The notes beneath the pieces are model-generated. The model searched no databases and had not been told where the DNA came from. It was given only the letters and a program-made list of their open reading frames with translations. 60,739 bases of DNA from Lachnospiraceae bacterium (lineage in GTDB: Bacteria; Bacillota; Clostridia; Lachnospirales; Lachnospiraceae). The position numbers were made by a program, and so were the translations under genes. The DNA is taken from positions 1-60,739 of the forward strand of contig JAILCX010000054.1 in assembly GCA_024690205.1 (NCBI GenBank), in the 5' to 3' direction. Numbering within the stretch: position 1 is the stretch's first letter; the number at the start of each line of letters is the position of its first letter. This document shows positions 1-9,405 of the stretch, in pieces.

Positions 1-714
1 ATGGACAAGAAGTTCGGTGATCTGGCCGTGGAAAAAGGATTCCTTACGGACAATCAGGTCCAGGAACTTTTGCGTAAGCAGGGCGATCCGTATCTTTCGG
101 TTGCTCAGGCGCTTGAAAACCTCGGTATCATGAGGCTTAACGACCTCGACATACTGATGAAGAAATATCAGGTAGAAAACGAGCTTTCTTCTTCAAGCGT
201 TGAGGCGCTTAAATCGGACGATATAGACAGGATAGTTCCGCTTTTTTTGCCGGCGGATGCCGATGAATATATGGCTGTTGCCACACTTGCCGTTAAAACG
301 CTTATGCGGTGTGTAGACAGCAACGTATTTCCCATGAAGGGATATTTTGCCGAAGATATTGAATGCCAAAACGGCGCACTTCAGTTCGTGGACGGAGATC
401 CCTGTCTTTGCGTGGGTCTTTGCGGAGACGGAAATTCACTTCTTCCCGCCGCTTCGGAATTCGGAAAAGAGGATTTTCCCACGGTCAATATGGATGCGCT
501 TGATGCGGTCGCAGAGCTTTTGAATTGCATCTGCGGTCTTTATGCTTCGGAACTGAGCCTCCAGAGGATCGCTATGGAACTTTATCCGCCCGAGTATGAT
601 GATTCCATAGAGGGGATAGGCGGATTTAAGATGCTTGTATTCCCGATGATGCTCAGGGACAAGCTTGCAAATCTTGTTATCTGTATCGGGGAAAAACTTG
701 AGTTCAGACAATAA
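1..714 (+). CDS. CheX-like chemotaxis/signalling protein
   Basis: A 237-residue protein whose ATG is the first base of the window, so its ribosome binding site and any upstream partner cannot be seen and an earlier start is possible. The C-terminal half (about residues 70-237) has the alternating strand/helix pattern of CheX/CheC-type CheY-P phosphatase domains, with Asn/Glu-bearing segments (DALDAVAELLNCICG) as in the CheX helix. The N-terminal 55 residues resemble the small helical domain found at the front of some type II secretion ATPases. It contains no membrane segment. It is followed after 30 bases by a stand-alone CheY receiver, which supports a role in switching that receiver off. 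The family assignment rests on pattern and context, not on a clear catalytic signature; a non-enzymatic receiver-binding role is equally possible. Confidence 0.55.
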   Translation: MDKKFGDLAVEKGFLTDNQVQELLRKQGDPYLSVAQALENLGIMRLNDLDILMKKYQVENELSSSSVEALKSDDIDRIVPLFLPADADEYMAVATLAVKTLMRCVDSNVFPMKGYFAEDIECQNGALQFVDGDPCLCVGLCGDGNSLLPAASEFGKEDFPTVNMDALDAVAELLNCICGLYASELSLQRIAMELYPPEYDDSIEGIGGFKMLVFPMMLRDKLANLVICIGEKLEFRQ

Positions 715-744
715 ACACACTGTGGTTGAAGGGATTATACAAAA

Positions 745-1107
745 ATGGCAAGGATACTTATTGTTGATGATTCAAGAACTTCAAGGAGGATGTTAAAGGA
801 AATCCTCGGAGAGATGGGCCACGAAGTTGTGGACGAGGCGGTTAACGGAGAGGAAGGTTTTGTTAAGTACAAGGAATTAAAACCCGATCTAGTTACACTT
901 GATATCACAATGCCCGTTCTTGACGGGATTCAGGCATTAAGTCTTATAAAGAAGTTCGATCCCGAGGCAAAGGCCGTTATGATAACAGCTGCAGGCCAGA
1001 GAGAAAAGATGATAAAAGCCGTTAAATACGGAGCTTCAGAGTTCATCACAAAGCCCTATGAAAAAGAAGTCGTTGAAAAGATACTGGGAGAGATTCTTAA
1101 CCAGTAA
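745..1107 (+). CDS. Single-domain response regulator (CheY-like)
   Basis: This 120-residue stand-alone receiver domain has the acidic pair D8-D9, phospho-acceptor D53 (in VTLDITMPVLDG), T81 and the invariant K103 in ITKPY. The length equals a bare receiver, so there is no output domain. It should accept phosphate from a histidine kinase such as CheA and act by protein contact in the cytoplasm. The CheX-like gene directly upstream is the likely partner. GAAGGG before the ATG serves as ribosome binding site. The pair is closed by an intrinsic terminator, so it is the end of a transcription unit. No cheA or flagellar gene lies in the window, so it could equally serve a developmental or c-di-GMP pathway. 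Confidence 0.9.
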   Translation: MARILIVDDSRTSRRMLKEILGEMGHEVVDEAVNGEEGFVKYKELKPDLVTLDITMPVLDGIQALSLIKKFDPEAKAVMITAAGQREKMIKAVKYGASEFITKPYEKEVVEKILGEILNQ

Positions 1108-1138
1108 ATGATCAGATATTAATACCGAAATAATTAAG

Positions 1139-1172
1139 CCGCATATCCTGATCGGGTATGCGGTTACTTTTT
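1139..1172 (+). terminator. Intrinsic terminator after the CheY gene
   Basis: A 10-bp stem (CCGCATATCC paired with GGGTATGCGG, one G-U pair) with loop TGATC is followed by TTACTTTTT. It separates the CheX/CheY unit from the LacI-type regulator. Confidence 0.8.
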
Positions 1173-1174
1173 GC

Positions 1175-1203
1175 TTGCAATATGTCACTCCGTGGTTTAT
1201 ATT
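1175..1203 (+). promoter_or_regulatory. Promoter of the LacI-type regulator and glycogen phosphorylase
   Basis: TTGCAA (1175-1180), a 17-base spacer, then TATATT (1198-1203). The predicted start of transcription is near 1210, directly before an operator-like palindrome. The first gene downstream begins at 1258. Confidence 0.65.
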
Positions 1204-1210
1204 TAGGTAA

Positions 1211-1224
1211 GGAAATCGTTTTCC
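1211..1224. promoter_or_regulatory. Candidate LacI-family operator (autoregulation)
   Basis: GGAAATCGTTTTCC is a 14-bp near-palindrome with a central CG, the usual architecture of LacI/GalR-family operators. It sits just after the predicted transcription start, where a bound repressor would block the promoter. The cognate regulator is the very next gene. The site is inferred from its shape and position only. Confidence 0.5.
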
Positions 1225-1257
1225 GCCAAGAATGGTCTTATCCTGAAGGAGGAATTG

Positions 1258-2247
1258 ATGGTATCGATAAAAGATGTTGCAAATAAGGCAGGGGTGGCTA
1301 TTTCAACGGTCTCAAAGGTCTTAAACGACTATCCCAATGTCAGTGAAGCGACGAAAGAAAAGGTTATGAAAGCGGTAGAGGAACTTAATTTCGTTCCCAA
1401 TTCGGTTGCCGCCGCTTTATCTTCAAAGAAGGTTGGAAGGATTGCATTACTTGTGAACCTCAATGTATCCGCCCAGGCCATCGATGAGATAGATATGCGT
1501 TATATCTCCGGTGCCCTCCAAAAGGCGATGGATTACAGATTCGATGTTATTACGCTCTTCTTTTTCATGTTCAGGGACAAGACGGTTGATGAGCTCATAA
1601 GATATCTGCAGTCCCAGAGCATTTCGGGTATAATAATATACGGTCTTTCCAAGGAAGACCTGGTCATTCACGAGCTCATTGATTCAAAGATGTTTAAGTG
1701 TGTTGCGATAGATGCGCCGCTGATGAATGACACGACATCCTGCGTTTCCATAGATCATATAAGGGCACAGTACGATGTGGCCTACAAGACGATAAAGGAA
1801 AACACCGGAAACAAGGTGCTTTATATAGCAGGAAAGAGGAACGGATATGTTACCGATGACCGTATCGCGGCAATGAAAATGCTGGCCGAAAAGGAAAACC
1901 TCGTCCTTGACGTAAAATACGGTGAGTTCTCGGAAAAGGAAGCAAGGGAGCTGACGTTCAAATACGGTAAAAAGGCCAATATAATCGTTTGCGCTTCGGA
2001 TCTTATGGCAATAGGTTCGATGAAAGCGCTTCAGGAGATGGATATATTCAGGCCTGTATGCGGATTTGACGGCACGACGCTCATGGGTTATGTCGGACAG
2101 CAGATGAACACGGTAAGGCAGGATTTTGAGGCTCTTTCCGCAAAGGCTGTCGAAGAGCTTAACAATCTGTTTAACGGACAAAAAGGAAGACTGGTGGAGA
2201 TGCCGTACAGTCTCGTACAGATAAATTATACAGATATCATAGTCTGA
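1258..2247 (+). CDS. LacI/GalR-family transcriptional regulator
   Basis: A 329-residue repressor. Residues 3-22 form the classic LacI helix-turn-helix ([18 protein letters not shown]), followed by the hinge and a periplasmic-binding-protein-like sugar sensor domain (about 60-329). ATG 1258 is preferred over the TTG three bases earlier because AAGGAGG at 1246-1252 then has a proper 5-base spacing. The gene has its own promoter and a CG-centred operator-like palindrome, suggesting autoregulation. Glycogen phosphorylase begins 26 bases after its stop with no terminator between, so the two are probably cotranscribed and the effector is probably a glucan-derived sugar. The exact ligand cannot be read from the sequence. 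Confidence 0.9.
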   Translation: MVSIKDVANKAGVAISTVSKVLNDYPNVSEATKEKVMKAVEELNFVPNSVAAALSSKKVGRIALLVNLNVSAQAIDEIDMRYISGALQKAMDYRFDVITLFFFMFRDKTVDELIRYLQSQSISGIIIYGLSKEDLVIHELIDSKMFKCVAIDAPLMNDTTSCVSIDHIRAQYDVAYKTIKENTGNKVLYIAGKRNGYVTDDRIAAMKMLAEKENLVLDVKYGEFSEKEARELTFKYGKKANIIVCASDLMAIGSMKALQEMDIFRPVCGFDGTTLMGYVGQQMNTVRQDFEALSAKAVEELNNLFNGQKGRLVEMPYSLVQINYTDIIV

Positions 2248-2273
2248 TTCAAAAGCATAAAGGGAGGATGAAA

Positions 2274-4583
2274 ATGGCTGAATCAAACATTAAAAAGGAT
2301 ATTCTTTTGCTTAATATGGAAGAACAGCTTTTTGATATAGCAAAAGATATGTTCGGAAAAGACTTTAAGGATCTTGATGATAACGAAGTTTATTATGTTG
2401 TGCTGGCACTTACAAAACGTGTCATGAAGGTTTCCGACCAGAATGTCGGCAAAAAGAAGGTTTATTATATTTCCGCCGAATTCCTTATCGGAAAACTTCT
2501 TTCAAATAACCTAATAAATCTTGGAATGTACGATCAGATCGAAAAGATCCTGGCTAAATACGGCAAATCGCTTTCGGTAATAGAAGAAATCGAGCCTGAA
2601 CCTTCGCTTGGAAACGGCGGACTCGGAAGGCTTGCAGCCTGCTTCCTTGATTCCATAGCATCAATGGGACTTCCCGGAGAAGGAATTGGACTTAATTACC
2701 ACTTCGGACTTTTCAAGCAGGTATTTAAGGACAAGCTCCAGTGTGCCGAAAAGAACGACTGGATAGAGGACCATGGCTGGCTTACAAAGACAGACACGGG
2801 ATTTGATGTGTATTTCGGCAAAAGGAAGGTCACATCAAGACTTTATGATATCGATGTAGCCGGATACCGTGCCGGTTGCAACAAATTAAGGCTTTTTGAC
2901 ATCGAGACCGTTGATGAGTCTTTGGTCAGGGACGGAATATCATTTGATAAAAAGGATATCGAAGGAAACCTTACTTTGTTCTTATATCCCGATGATTCGG
3001 ATGAGGACGGTAACCTCCTCAGGATATACCAGCAGTATTTCATGGTCAGCAACGCTGCACAGCTCATCTTAAAGGAGATGAAGGACCGCAAGTACGATTT
3101 AAGACATCTTGATGATCACGCCGTCATCCAGATAAATGATACCCATCCCACGATGATAATCCCCGAGCTCATAAGGATTCTCGTTGAAGATAAGGCATTT
3201 ACCGTTGATGAAGCTATCGAGGTCGTTTCAAAGACATGTGCCTACACGAATCATACTATCCTTGCCGAAGCGCTCGAAAAATGGCCTCTTAAGTACCTTA
3301 AGAAGGTTGTTCCCCAGCTTGTTCCCTATATTGAGGAGCTCGACAAGAGGGTAAAGGCCAAATACAAGGACCCCAAGGTTTGGATAATAGACAAGGATGA
3401 GCGTGTTCACATGGCGCATATAGACATCCACTACGGATTTTCCGTAAACGGTGTAGCTGCCATCCACACGCAGATATTAAAGGATACCGAGCTTAACCAT
3501 TTCTATAAGATCTATCCCGAGAAATTCAACAACAAGACAAATGGTATAACATTCAGAAGGTGGCTGCTTAACTGCAACAGGGAGCTGGCTACGTATATCT
3601 CTGAACTCATCGGGGACGGATACAAGAAGGATGCAGATTGTCTTGAAAGGCTCCTTGAGTTTAAAAACGACAATGCGGTGCTCGACCGTCTTGCCGAGAT
3701 CAAGATGAACAGGAAGAAGGAACTTTGCGAATACATCAAAGGAAAAGAGGGTGTTATGTTAAATCCTGATTCTATCTTTGATATACAAGTAAAGCGTTTG
3801 CACGAATATAAGCGTCAGCAAATGAACGCATTATATATTATCCACAAGTACCTTGAGATAAAGAGCGGAAAGAAACCTGCGCGACCGATCACCTTCATTT
3901 TCGGTGCCAAGGCAGCTCCTGCATATGTGATCGCACAGGATATAATCCACCTGCTTTTGGTCCTTCAGGAGATAATAGACAAAGATCCCGACGTAAACGG
4001 CTATATGAGGCTTGTTATGGTCGAAAATTATAACGTTTCCTACGCTGAAAAGCTGATCCCTGCCTGCGATATCTCAGAGCAGATATCTTTAGCATCAAAG
4101 GAGGCTTCAGGTACCGGTAACATGAAGTTCATGTTAAACGGGGCTGTTACTTTAGGAACATCGGACGGTGCCAACGTTGAGATCCACGAGCTTGTTGGAG
4201 ATGATAACATCTATATCTTCGGAGCTGACTCTGACGAGGTAATAAAGCACTATGAAAAGGCTGATTATGTATCATCAGACTTTTATAAGAAGTCGCCTGT
4301 AATAAAGGAAGCCGTTGACTTTATAGTATCCAAGCAGGCTTTAAAAGTCGGACATAAGGAAAACCTCCAAAGACTCTATAATGAACTTCTTAACAAGGAC
4401 TGGTTCATGACGCTGCTTGACCTTGAAGATTATATAAAGGTTAAGGATAAGGCCTTTGCAGACTATGAGGATCGGACCAAGTGGAAGAAGATGTCGCTTG
4501 TAAATATCGCAAAAGCAGGCTTTTTCTCATCTGATCGGACCATAGCCGAATACAATGCCGACATATGGCATCTGGATTCTTGA
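2274..4583 (+). CDS. glgP: Glycogen/maltodextrin phosphorylase
   Basis: A cytoplasmic, pyridoxal-phosphate dependent GT35 enzyme that releases glucose-1-phosphate from alpha-1,4-glucans. Seen in the protein: the N-terminal signature [18 protein letters not shown], the motif [13 protein letters not shown], the glucan-site segment [12 protein letters not shown], and near the C-terminus [14 protein letters not shown], in which Lys carries the cofactor, followed by [11 protein letters not shown]. At 769 residues it is slightly shorter than typical bacterial members (about 800). The start at 2274 is chosen because GGGAGG at 2262-2267 lies 6 bases upstream; the ATG at 2268 would abut it. It probably forms an operon with the LacI-type regulator. 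Glycogen and maltodextrin phosphorylases cannot be separated on sequence alone, so the symbol is provisional. Confidence 0.92.
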   Translation: MAESNIKKDILLLNMEEQLFDIAKDMFGKDFKDLDDNEVYYVVLALTKRVMKVSDQNVGKKKVYYISAEFLIGKLLSNNLINLGMYDQIEKILAKYGKSLSVIEEIEPEPSLGNGGLGRLAACFLDSIASMGLPGEGIGLNYHFGLFKQVFKDKLQCAEKNDWIEDHGWLTKTDTGFDVYFGKRKVTSRLYDIDVAGYRAGCNKLRLFDIETVDESLVRDGISFDKKDIEGNLTLFLYPDDSDEDGNLLRIYQQYFMVSNAAQLILKEMKDRKYDLRHLDDHAVIQINDTHPTMIIPELIRILVEDKAFTVDEAIEVVSKTCAYTNHTILAEALEKWPLKYLKKVVPQLVPYIEELDKRVKAKYKDPKVWIIDKDERVHMAHIDIHYGFSVNGVAAIHTQILKDTELNHFYKIYPEKFNNKTNGITFRRWLLNCNRELATYISELIGDGYKKDADCLERLLEFKNDNAVLDRLAEIKMNRKKELCEYIKGKEGVMLNPDSIFDIQVKRLHEYKRQQMNALYIIHKYLEIKSGKKPARPITFIFGAKAAPAYVIAQDIIHLLLVLQEIIDKDPDVNGYMRLVMVENYNVSYAEKLIPACDISEQISLASKEASGTGNMKFMLNGAVTLGTSDGANVEIHELVGDDNIYIFGADSDEVIKHYEKADYVSSDFYKKSPVIKEAVDFIVSKQALKVGHKENLQRLYNELLNKDWFMTLLDLEDYIKVKDKAFADYEDRTKWKKMSLVNIAKAGFFSSDRTIAEYNADIWHLDS

Positions 4584-4645
4584 AACAAGGCTGATGATGC
4601 GGTATATTGTTCATAGGGAAGGCATTAAACCTTTGGTATGAACGT

Positions 4646-5404
4646 ATGAATTTTTGGAACAGGATCAATACAAGATGGACCAGGGAAGAACTAACTCCTT
4701 GGTCATCTTTTTATAAAACCCTATATCTGCTTTTTCCGGTGATACTCTACGGTATCGTCGGAGACACCTCCGAGATTGCGCTCTGGGCCCTTTTAAACGA
4801 GATCCTGAGGGTTACAGGCGGATCGATAAAGTCTTTTTTTGAAGCAAACCAGGATACGGTCCGTGGAGTTATCTACTGTATAGGGCTGTTGCTTTGCATG
4901 CTGATACTTAAAAGGAGCATTAAAAGCGAGATCCTTTACGAGAGCGAAAAAGAGCCCATAAAGGAGCTCACGGTCATAAATGCCTGCCTGCTCATCCTTA
5001 TTTCGCTTTTTGCATCCGTCGGATTAAATCTTCTGCTCAATATTACGGGCATTAACAGGCTTTCGCCCACTTATGATGCTGTAAATAAAGCCCAGTTCGG
5101 AGTTTCTTTTTATGCGGGGCTTATAATATACGGAATGATCTCGCCCTTTGCGGAAGAGGTCATATTCAGAGGAATACTCTATAACAGGATGAAGAGGGTA
5201 TTTCCCCTTTGGATGGCGATATTTGTATCGTCGCTTTTGTTCGGTATAATCCACGGCAATCTGGTCCAGGGAATATACGGGACGGTCATGGGCCTTTTGA
5301 TGGCCTGGGCATATGAACATTTCAGGAATTTTGCCGCACCGCTGATTGTGCATTGTGTGGCAAACGTCACTATTTTCGTTCTTGGTAATACCTTATGGAG
5401 ATAA
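4646..5404 (+). CDS. CPBP family intramembrane metalloprotease
   Basis: An integral membrane protein of 252 residues with about seven hydrophobic segments. It carries the three CPBP (Abi/Rce1-like) motifs: EEVIFRG with the catalytic Glu pair, the second motif with His in GIIHG, and the third near the end (HCVANVT). Bacterial members process peptides or lipid-linked proteins, often in bacteriocin immunity or stress; the substrate here is unknown. The start is uncertain: ATG 4646 has no clear ribosome binding site, and an in-frame TTG at 4607 would add 13 residues. Its last 10 bases overlap the following helicase gene, so the two are translationally linked. A protease of this type next to a DNA helicase has no obvious functional logic. 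Confidence 0.85.
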   Translation: MNFWNRINTRWTREELTPWSSFYKTLYLLFPVILYGIVGDTSEIALWALLNEILRVTGGSIKSFFEANQDTVRGVIYCIGLLLCMLILKRSIKSEILYESEKEPIKELTVINACLLILISLFASVGLNLLLNITGINRLSPTYDAVNKAQFGVSFYAGLIIYGMISPFAEEVIFRGILYNRMKRVFPLWMAIFVSSLLFGIIHGNLVQGIYGTVMGLLMAWAYEHFRNFAAPLIVHCVANVTIFVLGNTLWR

Positions 5405-7740
5405 GCATATCCGTAAGGAATCTGGTCGAATTCATCTTAAGAAGCGGTGATATCGACAATTCCCATACATCATCAAAACCTGATGCAATGCTGGAAGGAG
5501 GACGCATCCACCGTATGATCCAACGGAGGATGGGGCCTGATTATCATGCTGAAGTTCCGTTAAGGCACGTCGTAAACACACCAAAATACGATATCGTGAT
5601 AGACGGAAGGGCTGACGGGATAATTATTACACCCGACGGAGTGACCATAGACGAGATAAAGGGCACATACCGCGATGTTATGAGGATGAAGACACATGAG
5701 GGTATCCACCTTGCTCAGGCCATGTGCTATGCCTATATCTATGCCCTTCAGAGCGGTCTTCGACACATAGATGTCAGGATTACCTACTGCAACATGGATA
5801 ATGAGCAGTTAAGGTATTTCCACTTCAGTTACGAGTTTGACGAGCTGACTTTGTGGTTTGACGATCTTATGACCGAGTACCGCAAATGGGCTGATCTTGA
5901 GTTTGAATGGAAGATAAAGAGGGATGCTTCCATAAAGGAGCTCGAATTCCCCTATAAATACCGCGACGGACAAAAGGAACTTGTAACCTACGTATACAGG
6001 ACCATATATCATCAAAGGAAGCTCTTTATAGAAGCTCCGACCGGAGTCGGAAAGACCATGGCGACAGTTTTTCCAACGATCAAAGCGATGGGTGAACAGA
6101 TATGTGAAAAGATATTCTATCTTACCGCAAAGACGATCACGAGAACGGTTGCCGAACAGGCGTTATCACACTTAAGAGAACAGGGATTATCGTTAAAATC
6201 AGTCACGTTGACCGCAAAGGATAAGATCTGCATGCTCGAAGAAGCGGATTGTAATCCTGGTGCATGTCCTTATGCCAAAGGTCATTATGACCGCGTAAAT
6301 GAAGCACTTTATGCAATGTTGACCGAACTGGACAATTATTCCCGCGATACCGTCTTAAAGTACGCGGTTAAATATCAGGTGTGTCCTTTTGAGTTATCAC
6401 TCGATGCTTCCCTTTTCTGCGACATGATAATTGGAGACTACAATTATCTGTTCGATCCGCATGCATATCTCAGGAGATTTTTTACCGAGGGAATCCGGAA
6501 AGAGCATGTGTTTTTGATAGACGAAGCTCATAATCTTATAGAGCGCGGCAGAAATATGTACAGCGCAGAGCTGATAAAGGAAGACTTCCTAGAACTTAAG
6601 AGGGCAACAAAGCTCCATGACAGAAAGATAACTTCCTCCCTTGAGGGCTGTAACAGGGAATTGCTTGAGCTTAAAAGGGTCTCTTCCGAGTGCAATGTCA
6701 TAGATGAAGTCAAAATATCTCCTTTCGTAAGAAAGCTGCTGCGCCTTTCTTCCAATATAGAGGATTATCTTGAGGATAATGATGAAAGTCCGATAAAAAA
6801 GGAACTGCTTGAGTTTTATTTTGAGATATCCCATTTTCTTCTTATATATGAGCTTATAGGAGATGATTACGTGATCTATACGGATCACACGGAGGATAAC
6901 CGGTTTTTTGTTAAGCTGTTTAACGTAAATCCTGCCGAAAACCTTAAGCTTTGCATGCAAAGAGGAAGGGCGAGTATCCTGTTTTCGGCAACGTTGCTGC
7001 CGATCGACTACCATAAAAGGCTGCTCGGAGCCGAAGAAGGCGATTACGAGGTATATGCAAAATCCGTATTCGATCCAAATAAAAGGGGACTTTTCCTTTC
7101 ATCAGATGTTACGAGCCGCTATTCGCGAAGGAATGATAATGAATACCGAAGGATAGCAAGGTACATAAAGAAAGTGGTTTCGGCCAAAAAGGGAAACTAT
7201 ATGGTCTTTTTCCCTTCATTTGCATTTATGTCAAAAGTAAGGGATGTCTATGAAGAGGAATTTCCCATTGATGAGCTCCTCGTTCAGGAAGTTTCGATGA
7301 AGGAAAAGGACAGAGAAGAGTTCCTTGAAAGATTTGCCGGCGAAAATGAGGATACTCTGATAGGCATGTGCGTCATCGGAGGTATATTCAGCGAAGGGAT
7401 AGATCTTAAAGCCGACAGGCTAATCGGGGCGATCATAGTAGGGTGCGGAATACCCATGGTCTGCGCTGAAAGGCAGATCTTAAAGGATTATTTTGATAAT
7501 GAGGGATTAAACGGATATGACTATGCATATAAGTATCCCGGAATGAACAAGGTAATGCAGTCTGCGGGCCGTGTTATAAGGACCGAGGAAGATGAGGGCG
7601 TAGTCGTACTTTTGGATGAGAGATTCCTTGAGAGAAACTATCTTAAGATGTTCCCCAGGGAGTGGGGTAACTATAATGTGGTGAGTCTTGACGGGGTTGA
7701 AGAAAATGTGACCCGCTTTTGGAAAAATCTTTCATTATGA
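5395..7740 (+). CDS. PD-(D/E)XK nuclease fused to an XPD/DinG-type Fe-S helicase
   Basis: A 781-residue two-part enzyme. Residues 1-130 carry the RecB/Cas4-type nuclease pattern: H39, D74 (GRADG), E87-x-K89 (DEIKG) and Q108-x3-Y112. The rest is a superfamily 2 XPD/DinG helicase: Walker A EAPTGVGKT (213-221), four cysteines C279, C286, C291 and C330 placed like the XPD iron-sulfur cluster, a DEAH box (LIDEAHN), and motif VI QSAGRVIRTEED. The expected activity is 5'-3' DNA unwinding coupled to ssDNA cleavage in repair or replication restart. Such fusions are known in Firmicutes (COG1199 relatives) but their physiological role is poorly defined. The ATG overlaps the CPBP gene by 10 bases. Downstream lies a non-coding gap with DnaA-box matches. 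Confidence 0.88.
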   Translation: MEISISVRNLVEFILRSGDIDNSHTSSKPDAMLEGGRIHRMIQRRMGPDYHAEVPLRHVVNTPKYDIVIDGRADGIIITPDGVTIDEIKGTYRDVMRMKTHEGIHLAQAMCYAYIYALQSGLRHIDVRITYCNMDNEQLRYFHFSYEFDELTLWFDDLMTEYRKWADLEFEWKIKRDASIKELEFPYKYRDGQKELVTYVYRTIYHQRKLFIEAPTGVGKTMATVFPTIKAMGEQICEKIFYLTAKTITRTVAEQALSHLREQGLSLKSVTLTAKDKICMLEEADCNPGACPYAKGHYDRVNEALYAMLTELDNYSRDTVLKYAVKYQVCPFELSLDASLFCDMIIGDYNYLFDPHAYLRRFFTEGIRKEHVFLIDEAHNLIERGRNMYSAELIKEDFLELKRATKLHDRKITSSLEGCNRELLELKRVSSECNVIDEVKISPFVRKLLRLSSNIEDYLEDNDESPIKKELLEFYFEISHFLLIYELIGDDYVIYTDHTEDNRFFVKLFNVNPAENLKLCMQRGRASILFSATLLPIDYHKRLLGAEEGDYEVYAKSVFDPNKRGLFLSSDVTSRYSRRNDNEYRRIARYIKKVVSAKKGNYMVFFPSFAFMSKVRDVYEEEFPIDELLVQEVSMKEKDREEFLERFAGENEDTLIGMCVIGGIFSEGIDLKADRLIGAIIVGCGIPMVCAERQILKDYFDNEGLNGYDYAYKYPGMNKVMQSAGRVIRTEEDEGVVVLLDERFLERNYLKMFPREWGNYNVVSLDGVEENVTRFWKNLSL

Positions 7741-7774
7741 CATCATTTTTTATGAATATGACAACCTTGTCATT

Positions 7775-7912
7775 TGTGGATAACTTTGTGGAAAATGAGG
7801 ATATTTCCCTTATAATCGGCCTGTAAACCACCGATTTGAGATCAAAATCGATGAAAGTGGGATGAATGTATATAAAAATATATCCGAAAAAGTGAAAATT
7901 TATTGTGGATAA
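7775..7912. promoter_or_regulatory. Cluster of three DnaA-box matches
   Basis: In the 345-base gap after the helicase, TGTGGATAA occurs at 7775-7783 and 7904-7912. This is the reverse complement of the consensus DnaA box TTATCCACA. TGTGGAAAA at 7787-7795 also fits the relaxed consensus. All are in the same orientation; a weaker copy, TGTGGATTG, lies at 8007-8015. An AT-rich stretch (7869-7884) lies between the second and third. No dnaA, dnaN, gyrB or parAB is nearby, so this is not the usual oriC context; regulatory or DnaA-titration sites are more likely. Confidence 0.45.
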
Positions 7913-7936
7913 ATCGACCGAAGGAGACATCGACTT

Positions 7937-8032
7937 ATGACTGAATCGGTCAATATTCAACATTTTGTGTTTATGGAAATTTTAGGAATACTTAATCTCT
8001 ACATGTTGTGGATTGGTTTGCTTCCATGTTAA
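7937..8032 (+). CDS. Possible 31-residue hydrophobic small protein
   Basis: A short ORF lies in the helicase-to-amylase gap. AAGGAG (7921-7926) stands 10 bases before ATG 7937, and the ORF ends at TAA 8032. The predicted peptide starts MTESVNIQHF and its last 20 residues are almost entirely hydrophobic (MEILGILNLYMLWIGLLPC), as in single-span small membrane proteins. A TATAAT lies upstream at 7811-7816. There is no homology argument. The length is within chance expectation for an AT-rich gap, so this is only a candidate. Confidence 0.22.
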   Translation: MTESVNIQHFVFMEILGILNLYMLWIGLLPC

Positions 8033-8085
8033 AATATTAAGTTGTGTGCAATAGTTATTTGTGATCAGGAAAAGAGGTGGATCAT

Positions 8086-9399
8086 ATGTGGGCATATGAA
8101 AGTGTATTTTATCAGATCTATCCGCTGGGTTTTTGCGGAGCGCCTTTTGAAAATGACGGCGTACTTGAGCACAGGATCCTTAAAGTCCTTGACTGGATCC
8201 CGCATTTAAAGAAACTCAATATAAACGCGGTATATTTTTCGCCGGTATTTGAATCGGATACCCATGGTTACAATACCAGGGACTATACGAAGATAGATGT
8301 AAGGCTCGGAACCAATGAAGATTTTAAAAAGGTTACCGATGCTCTCCATAAAGAAGGTATTAAGGTCGTTCTCGACGGCGTTTTCAATCATGTGGGCAGA
8401 GGATTCTGGGCGTTTGAGGATGTTCTTAAGAACAGGGAGAATTCTCCTTATGTTTCATGGTTTAACAGGATAGATTTCGGCGGAAATTCAAACTACAATG
8501 ACGGATTGTGGTATGAAGGCTGGGAAGGAAACTATGACCTTGTTAAGCTTAATCTTCACAATGAAGATGTGGTGAATCATATATTCAGTGCCGTCGAGGG
8601 CTGGATAAAGGTATTTGACATAGATGGCATAAGACTTGATGTTGCATATTGCCTTGACCGGGGATTTCTTAACAGGTTAAGGGGATTTACCGATTCCAAA
8701 AAAGAAGACTTTTTCCTTTTGGGTGAGGTCCTTCACGGAGAATACGGAAGGATGCTCGGGGAGATGAACATCCACTCCCTTACCAATTATCAGTGTTATA
8801 AGGGCCTGTACTCAGCATTTAACAGCGGGAACATGTTCGAGATAGTGCATTCGCTGCTTAGGCTTTTCGGACCGGAGGATTGGACGGTTGCCAGGGGATC
8901 GCACCTTTTGAGCTTTTGCGATAACCACGATGTTTCGAGGATCGCGACCATATTACAGAATAAAGCACATCTTGCTCCCGTGTACGGAATGGTATTCGGA
9001 ATGCCCGGTATACCCTGTGTTTACTATGGTTCGGAGTGGGGAGCCGAGGGAGATAAAGCCCAGGGTGATCCTGCGCTTCGTGTTTCATTTGATGCACCCG
9101 TATTTAACGATCTTTCGGATCTCATCTCAAAGATGGCTCTTGCCAAGAAAAACAGCAAGGCGCTTAATTACGGTGGCATAAGATCCGTAGTTCTTACCAA
9201 CAAGCAGTGTATTTTTGAAAGAGCGTTTGAGGATGAGAGAGTGCTTGTTGCGATAAATGCCGATGAGAACGAGTTTACTGCCCATGCCGATTTCGGCTGC
9301 GGAATGGCCAAAGACCTTATTACAGGGGAAGATTTTGACTTCGGAGGAGGAGCAAAGCTTAAGGGATACGGAGTTTACTTCCTTAAATGTGAAAGATAA
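8086..9399 (+). CDS. GH13 alpha-amylase family glycosidase (cytoplasmic)
   Basis: A 437-residue GH13 (beta/alpha)8-barrel enzyme acting on alpha-glucosidic bonds. It has all GH13 motifs: DGVFNHVG (region I), GIRLDVA with the nucleophile D185, LLGEV with the acid/base E214, and CDNHD with the stabilising D282. It has no signal peptide, so it works inside the cell, probably on maltodextrins alongside the phosphorylase at 2274. The protein is short and lacks a long N-terminal starch-binding domain. ATG 8086 is chosen because AGGTGG at 8075-8080 is 5 bases upstream; the GTG at 8077 lies within that site. Oligo-1,6-glucosidase, cyclomaltodextrinase or a small alpha-glucosidase are all possible. 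Confidence 0.88.
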   Translation: MWAYESVFYQIYPLGFCGAPFENDGVLEHRILKVLDWIPHLKKLNINAVYFSPVFESDTHGYNTRDYTKIDVRLGTNEDFKKVTDALHKEGIKVVLDGVFNHVGRGFWAFEDVLKNRENSPYVSWFNRIDFGGNSNYNDGLWYEGWEGNYDLVKLNLHNEDVVNHIFSAVEGWIKVFDIDGIRLDVAYCLDRGFLNRLRGFTDSKKEDFFLLGEVLHGEYGRMLGEMNIHSLTNYQCYKGLYSAFNSGNMFEIVHSLLRLFGPEDWTVARGSHLLSFCDNHDVSRIATILQNKAHLAPVYGMVFGMPGIPCVYYGSEWGAEGDKAQGDPALRVSFDAPVFNDLSDLISKMALAKKNSKALNYGGIRSVVLTNKQCIFERAFEDERVLVAINADENEFTAHADFGCGMAKDLITGEDFDFGGGAKLKGYGVYFLKCER

Positions 9400-9405
9400 A
9401 AGTTA

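Noticed and set aside
7741..8085. Chromosomal origin of replication
   Set aside because: Only three or four boxes and no dnaA, dnaN, rpmH or gyr genes nearby; a regulatory cluster is the more careful reading.
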